From JAAYDI01 sp052034005 (GTDB lineage: Bacteria > Planctomycetota > Planctomycetia > Pirellulales > Pirellulaceae): a stretch of 55,247 nt of DNA. The DNA lies in assembly GCA_052034005.1 (NCBI GenBank), contig JBPOJB010000027.1:1-55247 (forward strand), in the 5' to 3' direction. The translations under genes and the position numbers were made by a program. Below the pieces are notes generated by a model that made no database searches, was not told where the DNA came from, and worked only from the letters and a program-made list of their open reading frames with translations. This document shows, piece by piece, positions 20,078 through 29,349 of the stretch (position 1 is the stretch's first letter; each line of letters starts with the position of its first letter).

Positions 20078-20740
20078 TTACGAACCGGATCGGGTTACGA
20101 CGCCCACGCGTGGGCAGAGCTTCTCGAGCGGGCACACATCGCATAACGGCCTGGCGGCCTTGCACACCTGCCGCCCGTGCTGGATCATGCGGTGTGAGAA
20201 GTCGATCCATGCGGACTTGGGCAGCGCGGCCATCAGGTCCCGCTCGATCTTCTCGGCCGTCGTCTCGCGGGTCAGGCCGAGTCGGCGGGCGATGCGCGTT
20301 ACGTGCGTGTCCACGACGACGCCGGTCGCCTTCCCGAACGCCGTGCCCAGCACGACGTTGGCCGTCTTGCGGCCGACTCCGGGCAGCTCCACCAGCAGCT
20401 CCAACTCGGCCGGCACGTCGCCCCCGTAACGCTCCACCAGCTGCTGGCAACAGGCCTTGATGTTCTTGGCCTTGTTGCGAAAGAACCCGGTGCTCTGGAT
20501 CTCCCGCTCCAGCCGGGCCTGCGGCAGGCGCGCCAGGGCCGCCGCCGTTGGGTACCGTGCAAACAGGGCCGGCGTCACCATGTTCACGCGCCGGTCCGTG
20601 CACTGGGCCGAAAGGATCGTCGCGATCAGCAGCTGGAAAGGGTTCTCATGCTCCAGGGCACAGCGCGCTTCCGGGTAGGCGCGGCGCAGCGCTCGAACCA
20701 CCTGTGCGGCGTGACGCTGTTCGGGAGTCGACGCGGCCAT
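20078..20740 (-). CDS. nth: Endonuclease III, DNA glycosylase/AP lyase
   Basis: Removes oxidised pyrimidines from DNA. 220 residues from ATG 20740. The helix-hairpin-helix is ELPGVGRKTANVVLG with catalytic K125, followed by catalytic D144 in VVVDTHVTR. The C-terminal [4Fe-4S] cluster is complete (C193, C200, C203, C209; C-x6-C-x2-C-x5-C). An alternative ATG at 20776 would add 12 residues with no conserved content. Upstream of dcd in the same operon. Confidence 0.94.
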   Translation of the reverse strand: MAASTPEQRHAAQVVRALRRAYPEARCALEHENPFQLLIATILSAQCTDRRVNMVTPALFARYPTAAALARLPQARLEREIQSTGFFRNKAKNIKACCQQLVERYGGDVPAELELLVELPGVGRKTANVVLGTAFGKATGVVVDTHVTRIARRLGLTRETTAEKIERDLMAALPKSAWIDFSHRMIQHGRQVCKAARPLCDVCPLEKLCPRVGVVTRSGS

Positions 20741-21015
20741 GGGCGCTTCCACAATGGGCTCGCTGCCGGTCGCCATTCCGCTCTGGGTCCGCCCAACGCG
20801 GCGACGGCAGACGCTTGGTATCACGAGCCGCGCTCCCGGTGGACCCCGGAGGCTCTCGTCGGCCAATTGTGCACGCGGCGCGCCGGTCGTGTCAAGCCAA
20901 CCGCCGCGAACCGTTGACTTCCCACCAGGCCAGCCCTAGACTTAGGCGCGAACGCGCATCGGGCCGCAGCACGCATGCTGCGCGCCGGTCATTACGCCTA
21001 TCGTGAGGGAGTTCG

Positions 21016-21756
21016 ATGAGTTATCTGGACCAGAACCCGTATGCGGCGACCTATGGACCGAGCACATTTGCCATCGCGGCCGGCGAGTCGGAACGGACGG
21101 CCTTCATCCGGCGCACCTACGCGCACCTGGCAGGTGCGGTTTTCGCGTTCATTGCCCTTGAACTCGTGATCTTCAACATGGTGCCCGCCCAAACGCTCCA
21201 CCGCATCACCGCGTGGATGCTGGACGGCTATCACTGGCTCCTGGTCCTGGGCGGCTTCATGGCGGTCAGCGCCGTGGCCGATCGCTGGGCGCGTTCGGCG
21301 ACCTCGCTGGCCATGCAATATGTCGGACTCGGCACGTACGTCGTCGCCGAAGCGTTGATCTTCGTGCCGATCCTGTTGATCGCCAAGAGCCTGGGGGACG
21401 CGCACGGCGAGAACATCATCGCCACTGCCGGCATCGTGACGGCCATCGTCTTCGGCGGACTGACCGTCCTGGTGTTCGCCACCCGCGCGGACTTCTCGTG
21501 GCTGGGTCGCTACCTGGGCCTGGCCGCGCTGGCGGCGCTGGGCTTCATCGTGTGCTCCGTGCTGTTCGGTTTCGACCTGGGCAACCTGTTCGCGGCCGCG
21601 TTGGTCGCCCTGGCGGCGGGTTATATCCTCTACTACACGTCGAACATCCTGCACCACTACCGGCTGGACCAGCACGTGGCGGCCGCCCTGGCGCTGTTCG
21701 CCTCCGTCGCGCTCCTGTTCTGGTACATCCTGCGACTGTTCATGAGCCGAGATTGA
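21016..21756 (+). CDS. Bax inhibitor-1/YccA family membrane protein
   Basis: 246 residues with seven hydrophobic segments between about 35 and 242, and an N-terminal cytoplasmic stretch ending in FIRRTYAHLAGAV, which is typical of the family. Bacterial members (YccA, YbhL, BsYetJ) are inner-membrane proteins, YetJ being a calcium leak channel and YccA a modulator of FtsH. The C-terminal ILYYTSNILHHY matches the conserved region before the last helices. Start ATG 21016 is preceded by GTGAGGGAG. Confidence 0.88.
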   Translation: MSYLDQNPYAATYGPSTFAIAAGESERTAFIRRTYAHLAGAVFAFIALELVIFNMVPAQTLHRITAWMLDGYHWLLVLGGFMAVSAVADRWARSATSLAMQYVGLGTYVVAEALIFVPILLIAKSLGDAHGENIIATAGIVTAIVFGGLTVLVFATRADFSWLGRYLGLAALAALGFIVCSVLFGFDLGNLFAAALVALAAGYILYYTSNILHHYRLDQHVAAALALFASVALLFWYILRLFMSRD

Positions 21757-21793
21757 GGGTGGAGCGCGAGCGCAGCTCGCATCCACGACCTGC

Positions 21794-22171
21794 GTGACCG
21801 CGCCGTTGGATCTCAGGTACCTGCAGGGCGTCGATTGCTTCAATCGGCGCGCGTTCTTCCGCGCGCACGAGGTCTGGGAGGATTTGTGGCGCGCGTCGCG
21901 CGGCCCGGATCGCGAGTTCTATCAGGGCCTGATCCAGGTGGCGGTCTGCCTGTACCATTTCGGCAACGGCAACCTGCGCGGTGCGCGCAAGCTCTACCAC
22001 ACCGCGACCGCACACCTGCAGGCCTACCTGCCCCAGCACGCGGGGTTGGATGTGGCCGGCCTGGTCGGCGACCTGGAAACGTGCTGCGCCGAGCTGCTGG
22101 CCGGCCCGCCCGCGTGCCTGCACGCCAGGCTCTCGCCCGGACTGATCCCCCGCTGTCGCTTGAGCCTGTGA
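21794..22171 (+). CDS. DUF309 family protein
   Basis: 125 residues, start GTG 21794. It has the two family signatures: the HExW motif at H25 (AHEVWEDLWRAS) and FYQGLIQVAVCLYHF. DUF309 is an all-alpha fold of unknown function, found in bacteria and archaea. It lies 37 bp after the Bax-inhibitor-1 gene in the same direction and is probably co-transcribed. Confidence 0.85.
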   Translation: MTAPLDLRYLQGVDCFNRRAFFRAHEVWEDLWRASRGPDREFYQGLIQVAVCLYHFGNGNLRGARKLYHTATAHLQAYLPQHAGLDVAGLVGDLETCCAELLAGPPACLHARLSPGLIPRCRLSL

Positions 22172-22329
22172 CGCGCCCTGTGGCGGCCCTGCGGGGGATT
22201 GCCACCCGAGCGCCGCGTCAGCTAGGCTGCTGGTGTTTCGCCGCCGCCACTCCGGTCGGATCATGACCGGCTCGCAGCCGGTTCCCCGGGCGGCACACCG
22301 TAGTTGATTTGCGTGAGCGGACGCTGACG

Positions 22330-22938
22330 ATGACGACTGAGCAGACCGGCCCGGCGGGCAACGACGTGGTGCAAGTCGACCAGGACCGTATTCGCCGGGC
22401 GGTCCGCGAGATCCTGCTGGCCGTGGGCGAAGATCCCGACCGGGAGGGACTCAAGGAGACGCCGACCCGCGTGGCCCGCATGTATGCGGAGCTGTTCACG
22501 GGCCTGCGGGTCGACCCGAAGAGCTACCTGGGGAAGTTCTTCAGCGAGAAGTACGACGAGGTGGTCCTGGTGCGGGACATCAGTTTCTGCAGCCTGTGTG
22601 AACACCATTTGCTGCCGTTCATGGGCAAAGCGCACGTGGCCTACCTGCCGGCCGGCAAGGTCATCGGGCTCAGCAAGCTCGCCCGCGTGGTCGATGCGCT
22701 CTCCCGCCGGCCGCAAGTCCAGGAGCGGATGACCGAGGAGATCGCCAACCTGCTTACCGACGAACTGGACGCCCGCGGGGTGGCGGTCGTGATCGAGGCC
22801 ACCCACACCTGCATGACGATCCGCGGCGTCCGCAAGCCGGGCAGCCTGTGCGTGACGTCGGCCATGAAAGGGGTCTTCCGAACCAACCTGTCCACGCGCT
22901 CCGAGGTCATGCAGCTGATCTATGGCGGGCGGCGGTAA
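22330..22938 (+). CDS. folE: GTP cyclohydrolase I
   Basis: First enzyme of tetrahydrofolate (and pterin) synthesis, converting GTP to 7,8-dihydroneopterin triphosphate. 202 residues. Zinc ligands C90, H93 and C161 (SLCEHHLLPF, HTCMTIRG) have the same spacing as in E. coli FolE (C110, H113, C181). GLKETPTRVARMY and IGLSKLARVVDA are also diagnostic. The ATG at 22330 is preferred; an in-frame TTG at 22309 would add seven residues. Confidence 0.95.
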   Translation: MTTEQTGPAGNDVVQVDQDRIRRAVREILLAVGEDPDREGLKETPTRVARMYAELFTGLRVDPKSYLGKFFSEKYDEVVLVRDISFCSLCEHHLLPFMGKAHVAYLPAGKVIGLSKLARVVDALSRRPQVQERMTEEIANLLTDELDARGVAVVIEATHTCMTIRGVRKPGSLCVTSAMKGVFRTNLSTRSEVMQLIYGGRR

Positions 22939-23106
22939 CGCGCGGCCCGGCCGGGCGCCGGAGCCTCCCGAGCCGCGCCGACGGCGGGCGCGCACGCCGA
23001 CACGACGTGGCACAAACGGTGCGACACTGGTACGATAGTCCCGGGTACGAGAGCACTGTCTGTCTGGTGCCGACTCCGATTTTTCAGCAGGTGAACGCGA
23101 CCGCCC

Positions 23107-26103
23107 ATGGACCAAGAGCGAGAACGGATCCAGGCCGACTTGCGCGGGCTGTTGGACGGCGACGTTCTCTGTGACGATGCCTACGTGCAGATGTACGCGT
23201 CGGACGCCAGCGTCTACGAGGTGCGGCCGCTGGGCGTCGTGCGGCCGCGATCGCTCGCGGACGTGGTGGCCTGCGTGCAGTACGCGGCGGAGAACGAGAT
23301 TCCGCTGCACGCGCGGGGCGCCGGGAGCGGGCTGGCTGGCGAGTCGATCGGTCCGGGGCTGGTCGTCGACTTCTCGCACTCGATGCGGCGCATCCTGGCC
23401 TGGGACGAGGAGGCGGTGCGGGTCCAGCCGGGCGTGGTCTGTGCCCTGTTGAATCGGTTCCTGGCCGAACGGGGGCGCGTCTACGGGCCCGACCCGGCGA
23501 CCGCCAGCGTGTCGACGATGGGCGGTGTCCTGGCGCTCAACGCCGCCGGCAGCCACTGGCTGAAATACGGGTCCGCGCGGGACACCGTGCTGGCGCTGCA
23601 AGTAGTCCTGGCGGACGGGTCGGTGATCGAAGCCGGGCGGCACCCGGTTGACGAGCCGGCCGGCAGCGACCCATCCCAGACGCGTCGTCAGGCGCTGGTG
23701 CGCGACGTGGCGGCCGTGTTGGAGCCCGCCCGGTCGCTCATCGAGCGGCACACGCCGAAGACGAAGGTGAGCCGTTCGGGCTACCATCTGGAGAACATCC
23801 TCCACGAGGGCACGCTGGATCTGGCCCGCCTGCTGGTCGGCTCGGAGGGCACGCTGGCGCTCATCACCGAAGCCACGGTGCGGACCGAGCCGCTTCCCAA
23901 GTGCGTCGGCGTGGTGCTGCTGTTCTTCGACCGACTGGAGTCGGCCGCGCGCGCGGCGCTGGAGATTGCCGGCATGGAGGCGTCGGTGTGCGATCTGATG
24001 GACCGGCGGCTGTTGAGCATCGCGCGCGAGGCGGACGTCCGCTATGACCTGATCATTCCGCGGGATGCCGAGGCGCTGTTGCTGGTGGAGATGCAGGGCG
24101 ACTCGGTGGACGAGGTCCGGCAGCGCCTGCAGAACGTGGTGGTTCGCATCCAGCGCCGCAAGCGCCTGGCGTTCGACTCCCGCGCCACGCTGGACCCGGA
24201 AGAGGTGCGGCTGTTCTGGCAGTTGGTGCACCGTGTCGTACCGAGCCTGTACAGCCTTCGCGGGTCGACCCGGCCCTTGCCGTTCGTGGAAGACGTCGTC
24301 GTGCCGCCGGCCGCGCTGCCCGATTTCCTGGTGCAGATGCAGAACGTGCTCAAAGCCCACCAGGTCACCGCGTCGCTCTACGCCCACGCGGGGCACGGCC
24401 AGCTGCACATCCGCCCGTTCCTGGACCTGGCGGACCCCGAGACGTGGAGCAAGATGCGCGACGTGGCCGGGGACCTGTACCAGCATGTCCTCGACCTGGA
24501 GGGCACGATCGGCGGCGAGCACGGGGACGGGCTGAGCCGGTCCTGGTTCGTCCAGCAGCAGTTCGGCCCGTTGTACGACGTGTTCCAGCAGGTCAAGCGC
24601 ATCTTCGATCGGCAGAACATTCTCAACCCGGGGAAGAAAGTGGCCGACGCGCCGCAGCCGCTGACGGCCAATCTCCGGACGGTCGTGGCCCTGCCGCAGT
24701 TGGTAGCCGCACCGCCTGAGCCGGCGCAGTCGCCGACCGCCGCGCCCGCGGGCGCCGCGCCGGGCGCGCCGATCCCCTTGCAGCTGGTCTGGCGGACCGC
24801 GACTGTCGACTATGCGGCACGCGAGTGTCACGGTTGCGCGCGCTGCCGTACACAGCTGCCGGACGAACGGATGTGCCCGATCTTCCGCTCCGGGCCGCGC
24901 GAGGAAGCGACCCCGCGGGCCAAGGCGAACCTGATGCGGGCCATCCTCACCGGGCGGCTCGATTCGGCCGCCCTGGAGGGTGACGAGCTGAAGCGGCTGG
25001 CCGACCTGTGCGTGCACTGCCACCAGTGCCGGCTCGAGTGTCCCAGCGCGGTGGATGTGCCCAAGCTGATGGTGGAGTGCAAAGCACAGTATGTGCTCAC
25101 CAACGGCCTGCGGCCGACCGACTGGATCCTGGCGCATCTGGACCGCGTCAGTGCCTGGGGATCCACGTTCCACCCGGTGGCCAACTGGGCGATCACGAAC
25201 CGGCAGATCCGGTGGCTGATGGAACGGCTTCTGGGGGTGGCTCAGGGGCGCAAGCTGCCGCGGTTTGCCGCCAGCAGTTTCCTGCGCCGCGCACACCGGC
25301 GCCGGCTGACGCGGCCCACGCGCCGGTCGGGTCGGAAGGTCGTCTTCTTCGTCGACCTGTACGCGAACTGGCACGACATCCAGCTGGCCGACGCGCTGGT
25401 CGCCGTCCTGGAACACAACGGCGTGGCCGTCTATGTGCCGCCCACGCAGCTGCAGTCGGGCATGGCGGCTGTCTCGATCGGGGCGGTGGACGCGGCGCGC
25501 AAGTTCGCGCTGCACAACGTGCAACTGCTGGCCGAAGCGGTGCGCCAAGGCTACCGGGTCGTGACCACCGAGCCGGCCGCCGCGCTGTGCCTGACACGCG
25601 AGTACCCGCACCTGGTGGAGGACGACGATGCGCTCCTGGTGGCGGAGAACACGAGCGAGGCCTGTGCGTACCTGTGGAAGCTGCATCAGGAAGGGCAGCT
25701 GGAGCTGGATTTCAAGCCGGTCAACGCGACCTTGGGCTACCACCTGCCGTGCCACCTGCGCGCCCTGGGCGTGGGCACGCCCGGCTACAATCTGCTGCGG
25801 CTCATCCCCGGCCTGACCGTGGCGCCGATCAGCGATGCGTGTTCCGGGATGGCCGGCACGTTCGGACTGCGGCGCGCCAACTACCGCACCAGCCTGCGCG
25901 TGGGGTGGAACCTGATCTCCTCGCTCCGCTCGCCGCTGATCCAGATGGGGACGACCGAATGTAGTGCGTGTAAGATGCAGATGGAGCAAGGCACGACCAA
26001 GATCACCGCGCACCCGCTCAAGTTCCTGGCCTTGTCCTACGGGCTCCTACCGGAACTGGCTTCCCTGCTGACGCAGAAGAGTGAGGAGCTCGTGGTGTCA
26101 TGA
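23107..26103 (+). CDS. Fused FAD-linked oxidase / Fe-S / CCG-domain oxidoreductase (GlcD-GlcF type)
   Basis: 998 residues combining two proteins that are usually separate. Residues about 25-530 are an FAD-binding-4 plus FAD-oxidase C domain (HARGAGSGLAGESIG, TMGGVLALNAAGSHWLKYG, GGEHGDGLSRSW), as in GlcD and D-lactate dehydrogenase. Two ferredoxin-type clusters follow (C574-x2-C577-x2-C580 with C590; C635-x2-C638-x2-C641-x3-C645). The C-terminus has CCG-like motifs (PCHLRALG, DACSGMAGTFG, ECSACKMQ), as in GlcF. It should oxidise a 2-hydroxy acid and pass electrons to the quinone pool; glycolate and D-lactate are both possible. Its stop overlaps the moaD start by 4 bp. Confidence 0.9.
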   Translation: MDQERERIQADLRGLLDGDVLCDDAYVQMYASDASVYEVRPLGVVRPRSLADVVACVQYAAENEIPLHARGAGSGLAGESIGPGLVVDFSHSMRRILAWDEEAVRVQPGVVCALLNRFLAERGRVYGPDPATASVSTMGGVLALNAAGSHWLKYGSARDTVLALQVVLADGSVIEAGRHPVDEPAGSDPSQTRRQALVRDVAAVLEPARSLIERHTPKTKVSRSGYHLENILHEGTLDLARLLVGSEGTLALITEATVRTEPLPKCVGVVLLFFDRLESAARAALEIAGMEASVCDLMDRRLLSIAREADVRYDLIIPRDAEALLLVEMQGDSVDEVRQRLQNVVVRIQRRKRLAFDSRATLDPEEVRLFWQLVHRVVPSLYSLRGSTRPLPFVEDVVVPPAALPDFLVQMQNVLKAHQVTASLYAHAGHGQLHIRPFLDLADPETWSKMRDVAGDLYQHVLDLEGTIGGEHGDGLSRSWFVQQQFGPLYDVFQQVKRIFDRQNILNPGKKVADAPQPLTANLRTVVALPQLVAAPPEPAQSPTAAPAGAAPGAPIPLQLVWRTATVDYAARECHGCARCRTQLPDERMCPIFRSGPREEATPRAKANLMRAILTGRLDSAALEGDELKRLADLCVHCHQCRLECPSAVDVPKLMVECKAQYVLTNGLRPTDWILAHLDRVSAWGSTFHPVANWAITNRQIRWLMERLLGVAQGRKLPRFAASSFLRRAHRRRLTRPTRRSGRKVVFFVDLYANWHDIQLADALVAVLEHNGVAVYVPPTQLQSGMAAVSIGAVDAARKFALHNVQLLAEAVRQGYRVVTTEPAAALCLTREYPHLVEDDDALLVAENTSEACAYLWKLHQEGQLELDFKPVNATLGYHLPCHLRALGVGTPGYNLLRLIPGLTVAPISDACSGMAGTFGLRRANYRTSLRVGWNLISSLRSPLIQMGTTECSACKMQMEQGTTKITAHPLKFLALSYGLLPELASLLTQKSEELVVS

Positions 26104-26345
26104 GAGTCACAGTCAGGTTTTTTGCGGCGGTCAGAGAGCAAATCGGGCAGGACACGGTCCAAGTCGACCTGCCGGACTCGGCGACCGTGGCCGACCTCCG
26201 CGCCGCGCTGGCCGGTCGGTTCCCGGCCGTCGCGCGCTGGGTGCCCCACCTGCTGTTCGCCGTCGACCGCCGGTACGCGGCGGACAGCACGCAATTGGGG
26301 CCGGACGCCGAGATCGCCGGCTTCCCGCCCGTCAGCGGCGGCTGA
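26100..26345 (+). CDS. moaD: Molybdopterin synthase small subunit (sulfur carrier)
   Basis: 81 residues of beta-grasp fold, ending in Gly-Gly, which is adenylated and thiocarboxylated before donating sulfur to precursor Z. RVTVRFFAAVREQIG is the usual N-terminus. The ATG overlaps the stop of the upstream oxidoreductase (ATGA at 26100-26103), so translation is coupled. moaE follows. Confidence 0.93.
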   Translation: MRVTVRFFAAVREQIGQDTVQVDLPDSATVADLRAALAGRFPAVARWVPHLLFAVDRRYAADSTQLGPDAEIAGFPPVSGG

Positions 26346-26390
26346 ACCGGCGTCCCGCATATGCGTTCCCAAGGAGTCGCTCGCCACACG

Positions 26391-26834
26391 ATGATCCGAC
26401 TGACCCATCAGCCGATTGATACGCAAGCGGTGCTCGGCCAGGTGCAATCGCCTGAGGCGGGCGCCGTCGTCCTGTTCCTGGGCACCGCGCGCGAGTTCAC
26501 GCACGGGCAGCGCTGCCGGTCGCTCGATTACGAGTGCTATCCCGAGATGGCGGAGGCTCAGCTGCGTGCGTTGGCGGAGGAGGCGCGTCGGCGCTGGGCG
26601 CTGGTCGACGTCTGCATCGTCCATCGCGTGGGCCACCTGGAGCTGGGCGAGGCGGGCGTGGCGATCGCGGTGAGTGCCGCACATCGGCAGGCGGCCTTCG
26701 AGGCGGGACGGTGGCTCATTGACCGGATCAAACAGGTCGTGCCCATCTGGAAGCGCGAGAATCTCGCGGACGGGACCGCGCGGTGGGTCCATCCGGGCGC
26801 GGCCGCCGATGACGACGCGCAGGCTGGAGGGTAG
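26391..26834 (+). CDS. moaE: Molybdopterin synthase large subunit
   Basis: 147 residues from ATG 26391. Forms the heterotetramer with MoaD that converts precursor Z (cPMP) to molybdopterin. The active-site lysines are K114 and K121 (IKQVVPIWKRE), with the spacing of E. coli K119/K126; GAVVLFLGTAREF and VHRVGHLELGEA are conserved. An upstream in-frame ATG at 26361 would add 10 residues; AAGGAG at 26370-26375 better suits the 26391 start, although its spacing is long. Confidence 0.93.
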   Translation: MIRLTHQPIDTQAVLGQVQSPEAGAVVLFLGTAREFTHGQRCRSLDYECYPEMAEAQLRALAEEARRRWALVDVCIVHRVGHLELGEAGVAIAVSAAHRQAAFEAGRWLIDRIKQVVPIWKRENLADGTARWVHPGAAADDDAQAGG

Positions 26835-26875
26835 CGTGCGGCGCCTCTGTGCCGGCGACGCGGGAGATGACGACG

Positions 26876-27877
26876 ATGAGCATTCAAGGTCCCTTGATCG
26901 ACGGCTTCGGGCGCGTGCACGACAGCCTGCGGGTGAGTGTCACGGACCGCTGCAATGTCCGCTGCTTCTACTGCATGCCCCCGCAGGGCGTGCAATTCAA
27001 GCCGCACGACGAGATCCTGCGGTTCGAGGAGATCGCGCGGTTCGTACAGGTCGCCGCGCAACTCGGCGTGCGCCGCCTGCGGATCACGGGCGGCGAGCCG
27101 CTGGTGCGCGCGGGCCTGCCGCACCTGATCGGCCAACTCGCCGAGATCCCGGGCGTGCAGGACCTGGCCATGACCACCAACGGGATCCTGCTGGCCGGGC
27201 AGGCCGAGTCGCTGCGCGCGGCGGGCCTGCACCGGCTGAACATCAGCCTGGATACGCTCTCCGAGGAGACCTTCCGAACCATCACGCGCCGCGAGGGCCT
27301 GGCACAGGTCCTGGAGGGGATCGCGGCGGCCCGCCGGGCCGGGTTCGACAGGATCCGACTCAACGCCGTGGCCATTCGCGGGATCACCGAGCACGAGGCG
27401 GTTCCGCTGGCGGAGTTCGCCCGCGCGCACGCGCTGGAACTGCGGTTCATCGAGTTCATGCCGTTGGACGCGGATGGCCGCTGGGATGCCGGGCAGGTGC
27501 TGTCGGGGGCCGCGATCCAAGCGCAACTGGAAGCACACTTCGGGCCGCTCCTGCCGGTCCCCCGCGCGGATCCCAGCCAGCCGGCGGTGGACTATGCCTA
27601 CCAGGACGGCCGGGGCCGGGTCGGGTTCATCAACTCGGTGACCGCGCCCGCCTGCAGCGAGTGCAGCCGGCTGCGGATCACCGCTGAAGGGCAGGTGCGC
27701 AACTGCCTGTTCTCCACCACCGAATGGGATGCGCGCGCACTGCTCCGCAGCGAGGCTGACGACGAGCAACTGGCCGACTTGATCAGGCACTGCGTCGGCG
27801 CCAAGCGGGTGGGTCACGGGATCGACTCGCCCGAGTTCCTCCGCCCAAGACGTGCGATGTACCAAATCGGCGGCTGA
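26876..27877 (+). CDS. moaA: GTP 3',8-cyclase (molybdenum cofactor step 1)
   Basis: Radical-SAM enzyme that cyclises GTP in the first step of Moco synthesis. 333 residues from ATG 26876, which has GGGAG at the right distance; ATG 26867 and GTG 26849 are too close to it or lack a site. The SAM cluster is C26-x3-C30-x2-C33, the second cluster C260-x2-C263-x13-C277, with spacing as in E. coli. The C-terminus ends in the functional Gly-Gly. Last gene of the oxidoreductase-moaD-moaE-moaA operon. moaC, needed for the same step, is not in the window. Confidence 0.95.
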   Translation: MSIQGPLIDGFGRVHDSLRVSVTDRCNVRCFYCMPPQGVQFKPHDEILRFEEIARFVQVAAQLGVRRLRITGGEPLVRAGLPHLIGQLAEIPGVQDLAMTTNGILLAGQAESLRAAGLHRLNISLDTLSEETFRTITRREGLAQVLEGIAAARRAGFDRIRLNAVAIRGITEHEAVPLAEFARAHALELRFIEFMPLDADGRWDAGQVLSGAAIQAQLEAHFGPLLPVPRADPSQPAVDYAYQDGRGRVGFINSVTAPACSECSRLRITAEGQVRNCLFSTTEWDARALLRSEADDEQLADLIRHCVGAKRVGHGIDSPEFLRPRRAMYQIGG

Positions 27878-27929
27878 TCACGACCCGGACCGGCTGCGCG
27901 GCCGATGCGCGCCCCCCTGCCCCGACACC

Positions 27930-27953
27930 GCCTCACGCCTCACGCCTCACGCC
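27930..27953. repeat. Short tandem repeat CCTCACG x3
   Basis: Three head-to-tail copies of an 8-bp unit (GCCTCACG/CCTCACGC) in the gap between moaA and the STAS gene, which converge here. No function is evident. Confidence 0.6.
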
Positions 27954-28048
27954 GTAGGCACGCGCCACACGCCGCCCGCCCCCTGCCCCGTGCCGCCCCG
28001 CCCGGTCGGGCGCAGCGGCAACGCGGGTTCTCCCGGCGGGCTGGCCGG

Positions 28049-28420
28049 CTAGCCGAACCAACCCTTCTTGTCAAACGACTTGAGCGCTTTCTCCTCGGTC
28101 TTGTAGATGTCGAACACCTTGTGCAGCTTCATGATCTTGAACACTTCCTGCACGTTGCCCGAGATGTCGGACAGCTTCAGGTCGATCCCGTCCAGCTTGC
28201 ACTTCTTGTTCAACAGCACCAGCTTCCCGATCATGGCCGACGACATGAAGCTCACGCCGGTGAAGTTCAGCACCAGCCGCTTCTGCTGAACGGCGGCGGC
28301 GTCGGCGGCCTCGATCAGCTCGCTGCCGACCTTCTGGACCTCGAGTTCCGTGAGGATCTTCGGCTCGGTGAAGTAAACGACCAACACGCCGTCCGTTTCT
28401 TGACTTCGTAACGACCCCAT
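28049..28420 (-). CDS. STAS-domain protein, anti-sigma factor antagonist type
   Basis: 123 residues consisting of a single STAS domain (SpoIIAA-like). The phosphorylatable serine lies in VSFMSSAMIGKLVLLNKK (S60 or S61). Such proteins bind anti-sigma factors or sensor complexes and are controlled by serine phosphorylation. No partner kinase, phosphatase or sigma factor lies nearby, so the partner is unknown. The C-terminus (IYKTEEKALKSF) is also usual for the family. Confidence 0.87.
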   Translation of the reverse strand: MGSLRSQETDGVLVVYFTEPKILTELEVQKVGSELIEAADAAAVQQKRLVLNFTGVSFMSSAMIGKLVLLNKKCKLDGIDLKLSDISGNVQEVFKIMKLHKVFDIYKTEEKALKSFDKKGWFG

Positions 28421-28593
28421 GACGATTGTCCGATGCTATGTACGAGAGTTGGGAAGCGGAATGATGCTCCACGGCGCCTGAGCGCATGGCCCCCCCGACG
28501 ACGGGCCTGCAGACACCACATTACCAAGCTTCCGGCACGGATGGAAGACGATGCCGGGCCCGCGCGGGCGGCGGCTCAGGGGGTCGCTGGGCA

Positions 28594-29349
28594 CTAGAAC
28601 CCGCCGATGTACCAGCTGGGGCCCCATACTTGGGCCCAGACCTCGGCGCGCGACATGTCCCGCGAGTTGATCAGCGCGCCGGGGGTGTAGTAGCCCGACC
28701 TGTTTCGCGGGCTGCGTGCCGCACCGGCCTGTCCGCTGTCGATCACCATCTGGTCGGTCGCCCGCGCCGCTCGGGCCGCCGCGGCCGCCGCGTCCTGGAT
28801 CGCCACCGTCTGGTCCCGATTGAACACCGCGATCTGGCGGCTCTTCTCGGCGGCCTCGTGTTCCCAGGCCAGCTGATCGTGCCGGGCCTGGATGCGCTTG
28901 AGCAGGCTGAGCATGGTCTGGGCGTCCGCGTTGACCAGGTCGTCGCGAAACTTCTGGATCTCCGCCTCTGTGTAGATCGCCTGGAAACGCAGGTAGCCGC
29001 GCAGCCAGCGCCGGGTCTCCTGCCACCGGTCGCTCTCGACGTACGCGCGCAGATCCTTCGTCTGCGCCAGCCACTGCTCGAGCTGACTCGGTGACATCTG
29101 CAACACCGCGGCACGGATCCTCTCCATGTCGGACGAGCGGAGCACCGAGTCGGTCAGATACCGGTCCAACCAATCCAGCGCCAGGTCGCGGCGCTCTTGA
29201 ATCGGCAGGCTCGGATCGTCCTTAAGCTGAGCGTGCCCACTGGCAGGACACGAGAAGGCCAACACCAGGGCCATCGACACGGTGACCAGGGCCGCGCACC
29301 ATGACCGGACGGACGGCACAACACCTTGCATACGGGACACGTCTTTCAT
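28594..29349 (-). CDS. Secreted protein of unknown function
   Basis: 251 residues from ATG 29349, with an N-terminal signal peptide (hydrophobic core about residues 18-33, possible cleavage after GHAQ). A cysteine at about 34 (SCPASG) is not a good lipobox. The mature part is predicted mostly helical and charged, with coiled-coil-like stretches (EIQKFRDDLVNADAQTML, RIQARHDQLAWEHEAAEK) and an Ala-rich segment near residues 185-200. The end (WAQVWGPSWYIGGF) is hydrophobic. I do not recognise a family. Confidence 0.7.
   Translation of the reverse strand: MKDVSRMQGVVPSVRSWCAALVTVSMALVLAFSCPASGHAQLKDDPSLPIQERRDLALDWLDRYLTDSVLRSSDMERIRAAVLQMSPSQLEQWLAQTKDLRAYVESDRWQETRRWLRGYLRFQAIYTEAEIQKFRDDLVNADAQTMLSLLKRIQARHDQLAWEHEAAEKSRQIAVFNRDQTVAIQDAAAAAARAARATDQMVIDSGQAGAARSPRNRSGYYTPGALINSRDMSRAEVWAQVWGPSWYIGGF

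Noticed and set aside
22261..26013. 1250-residue frame antisense to folE and the oxidoreductase
   Set aside because: Covers two clear genes on the opposite strand and has no recognisable domain.
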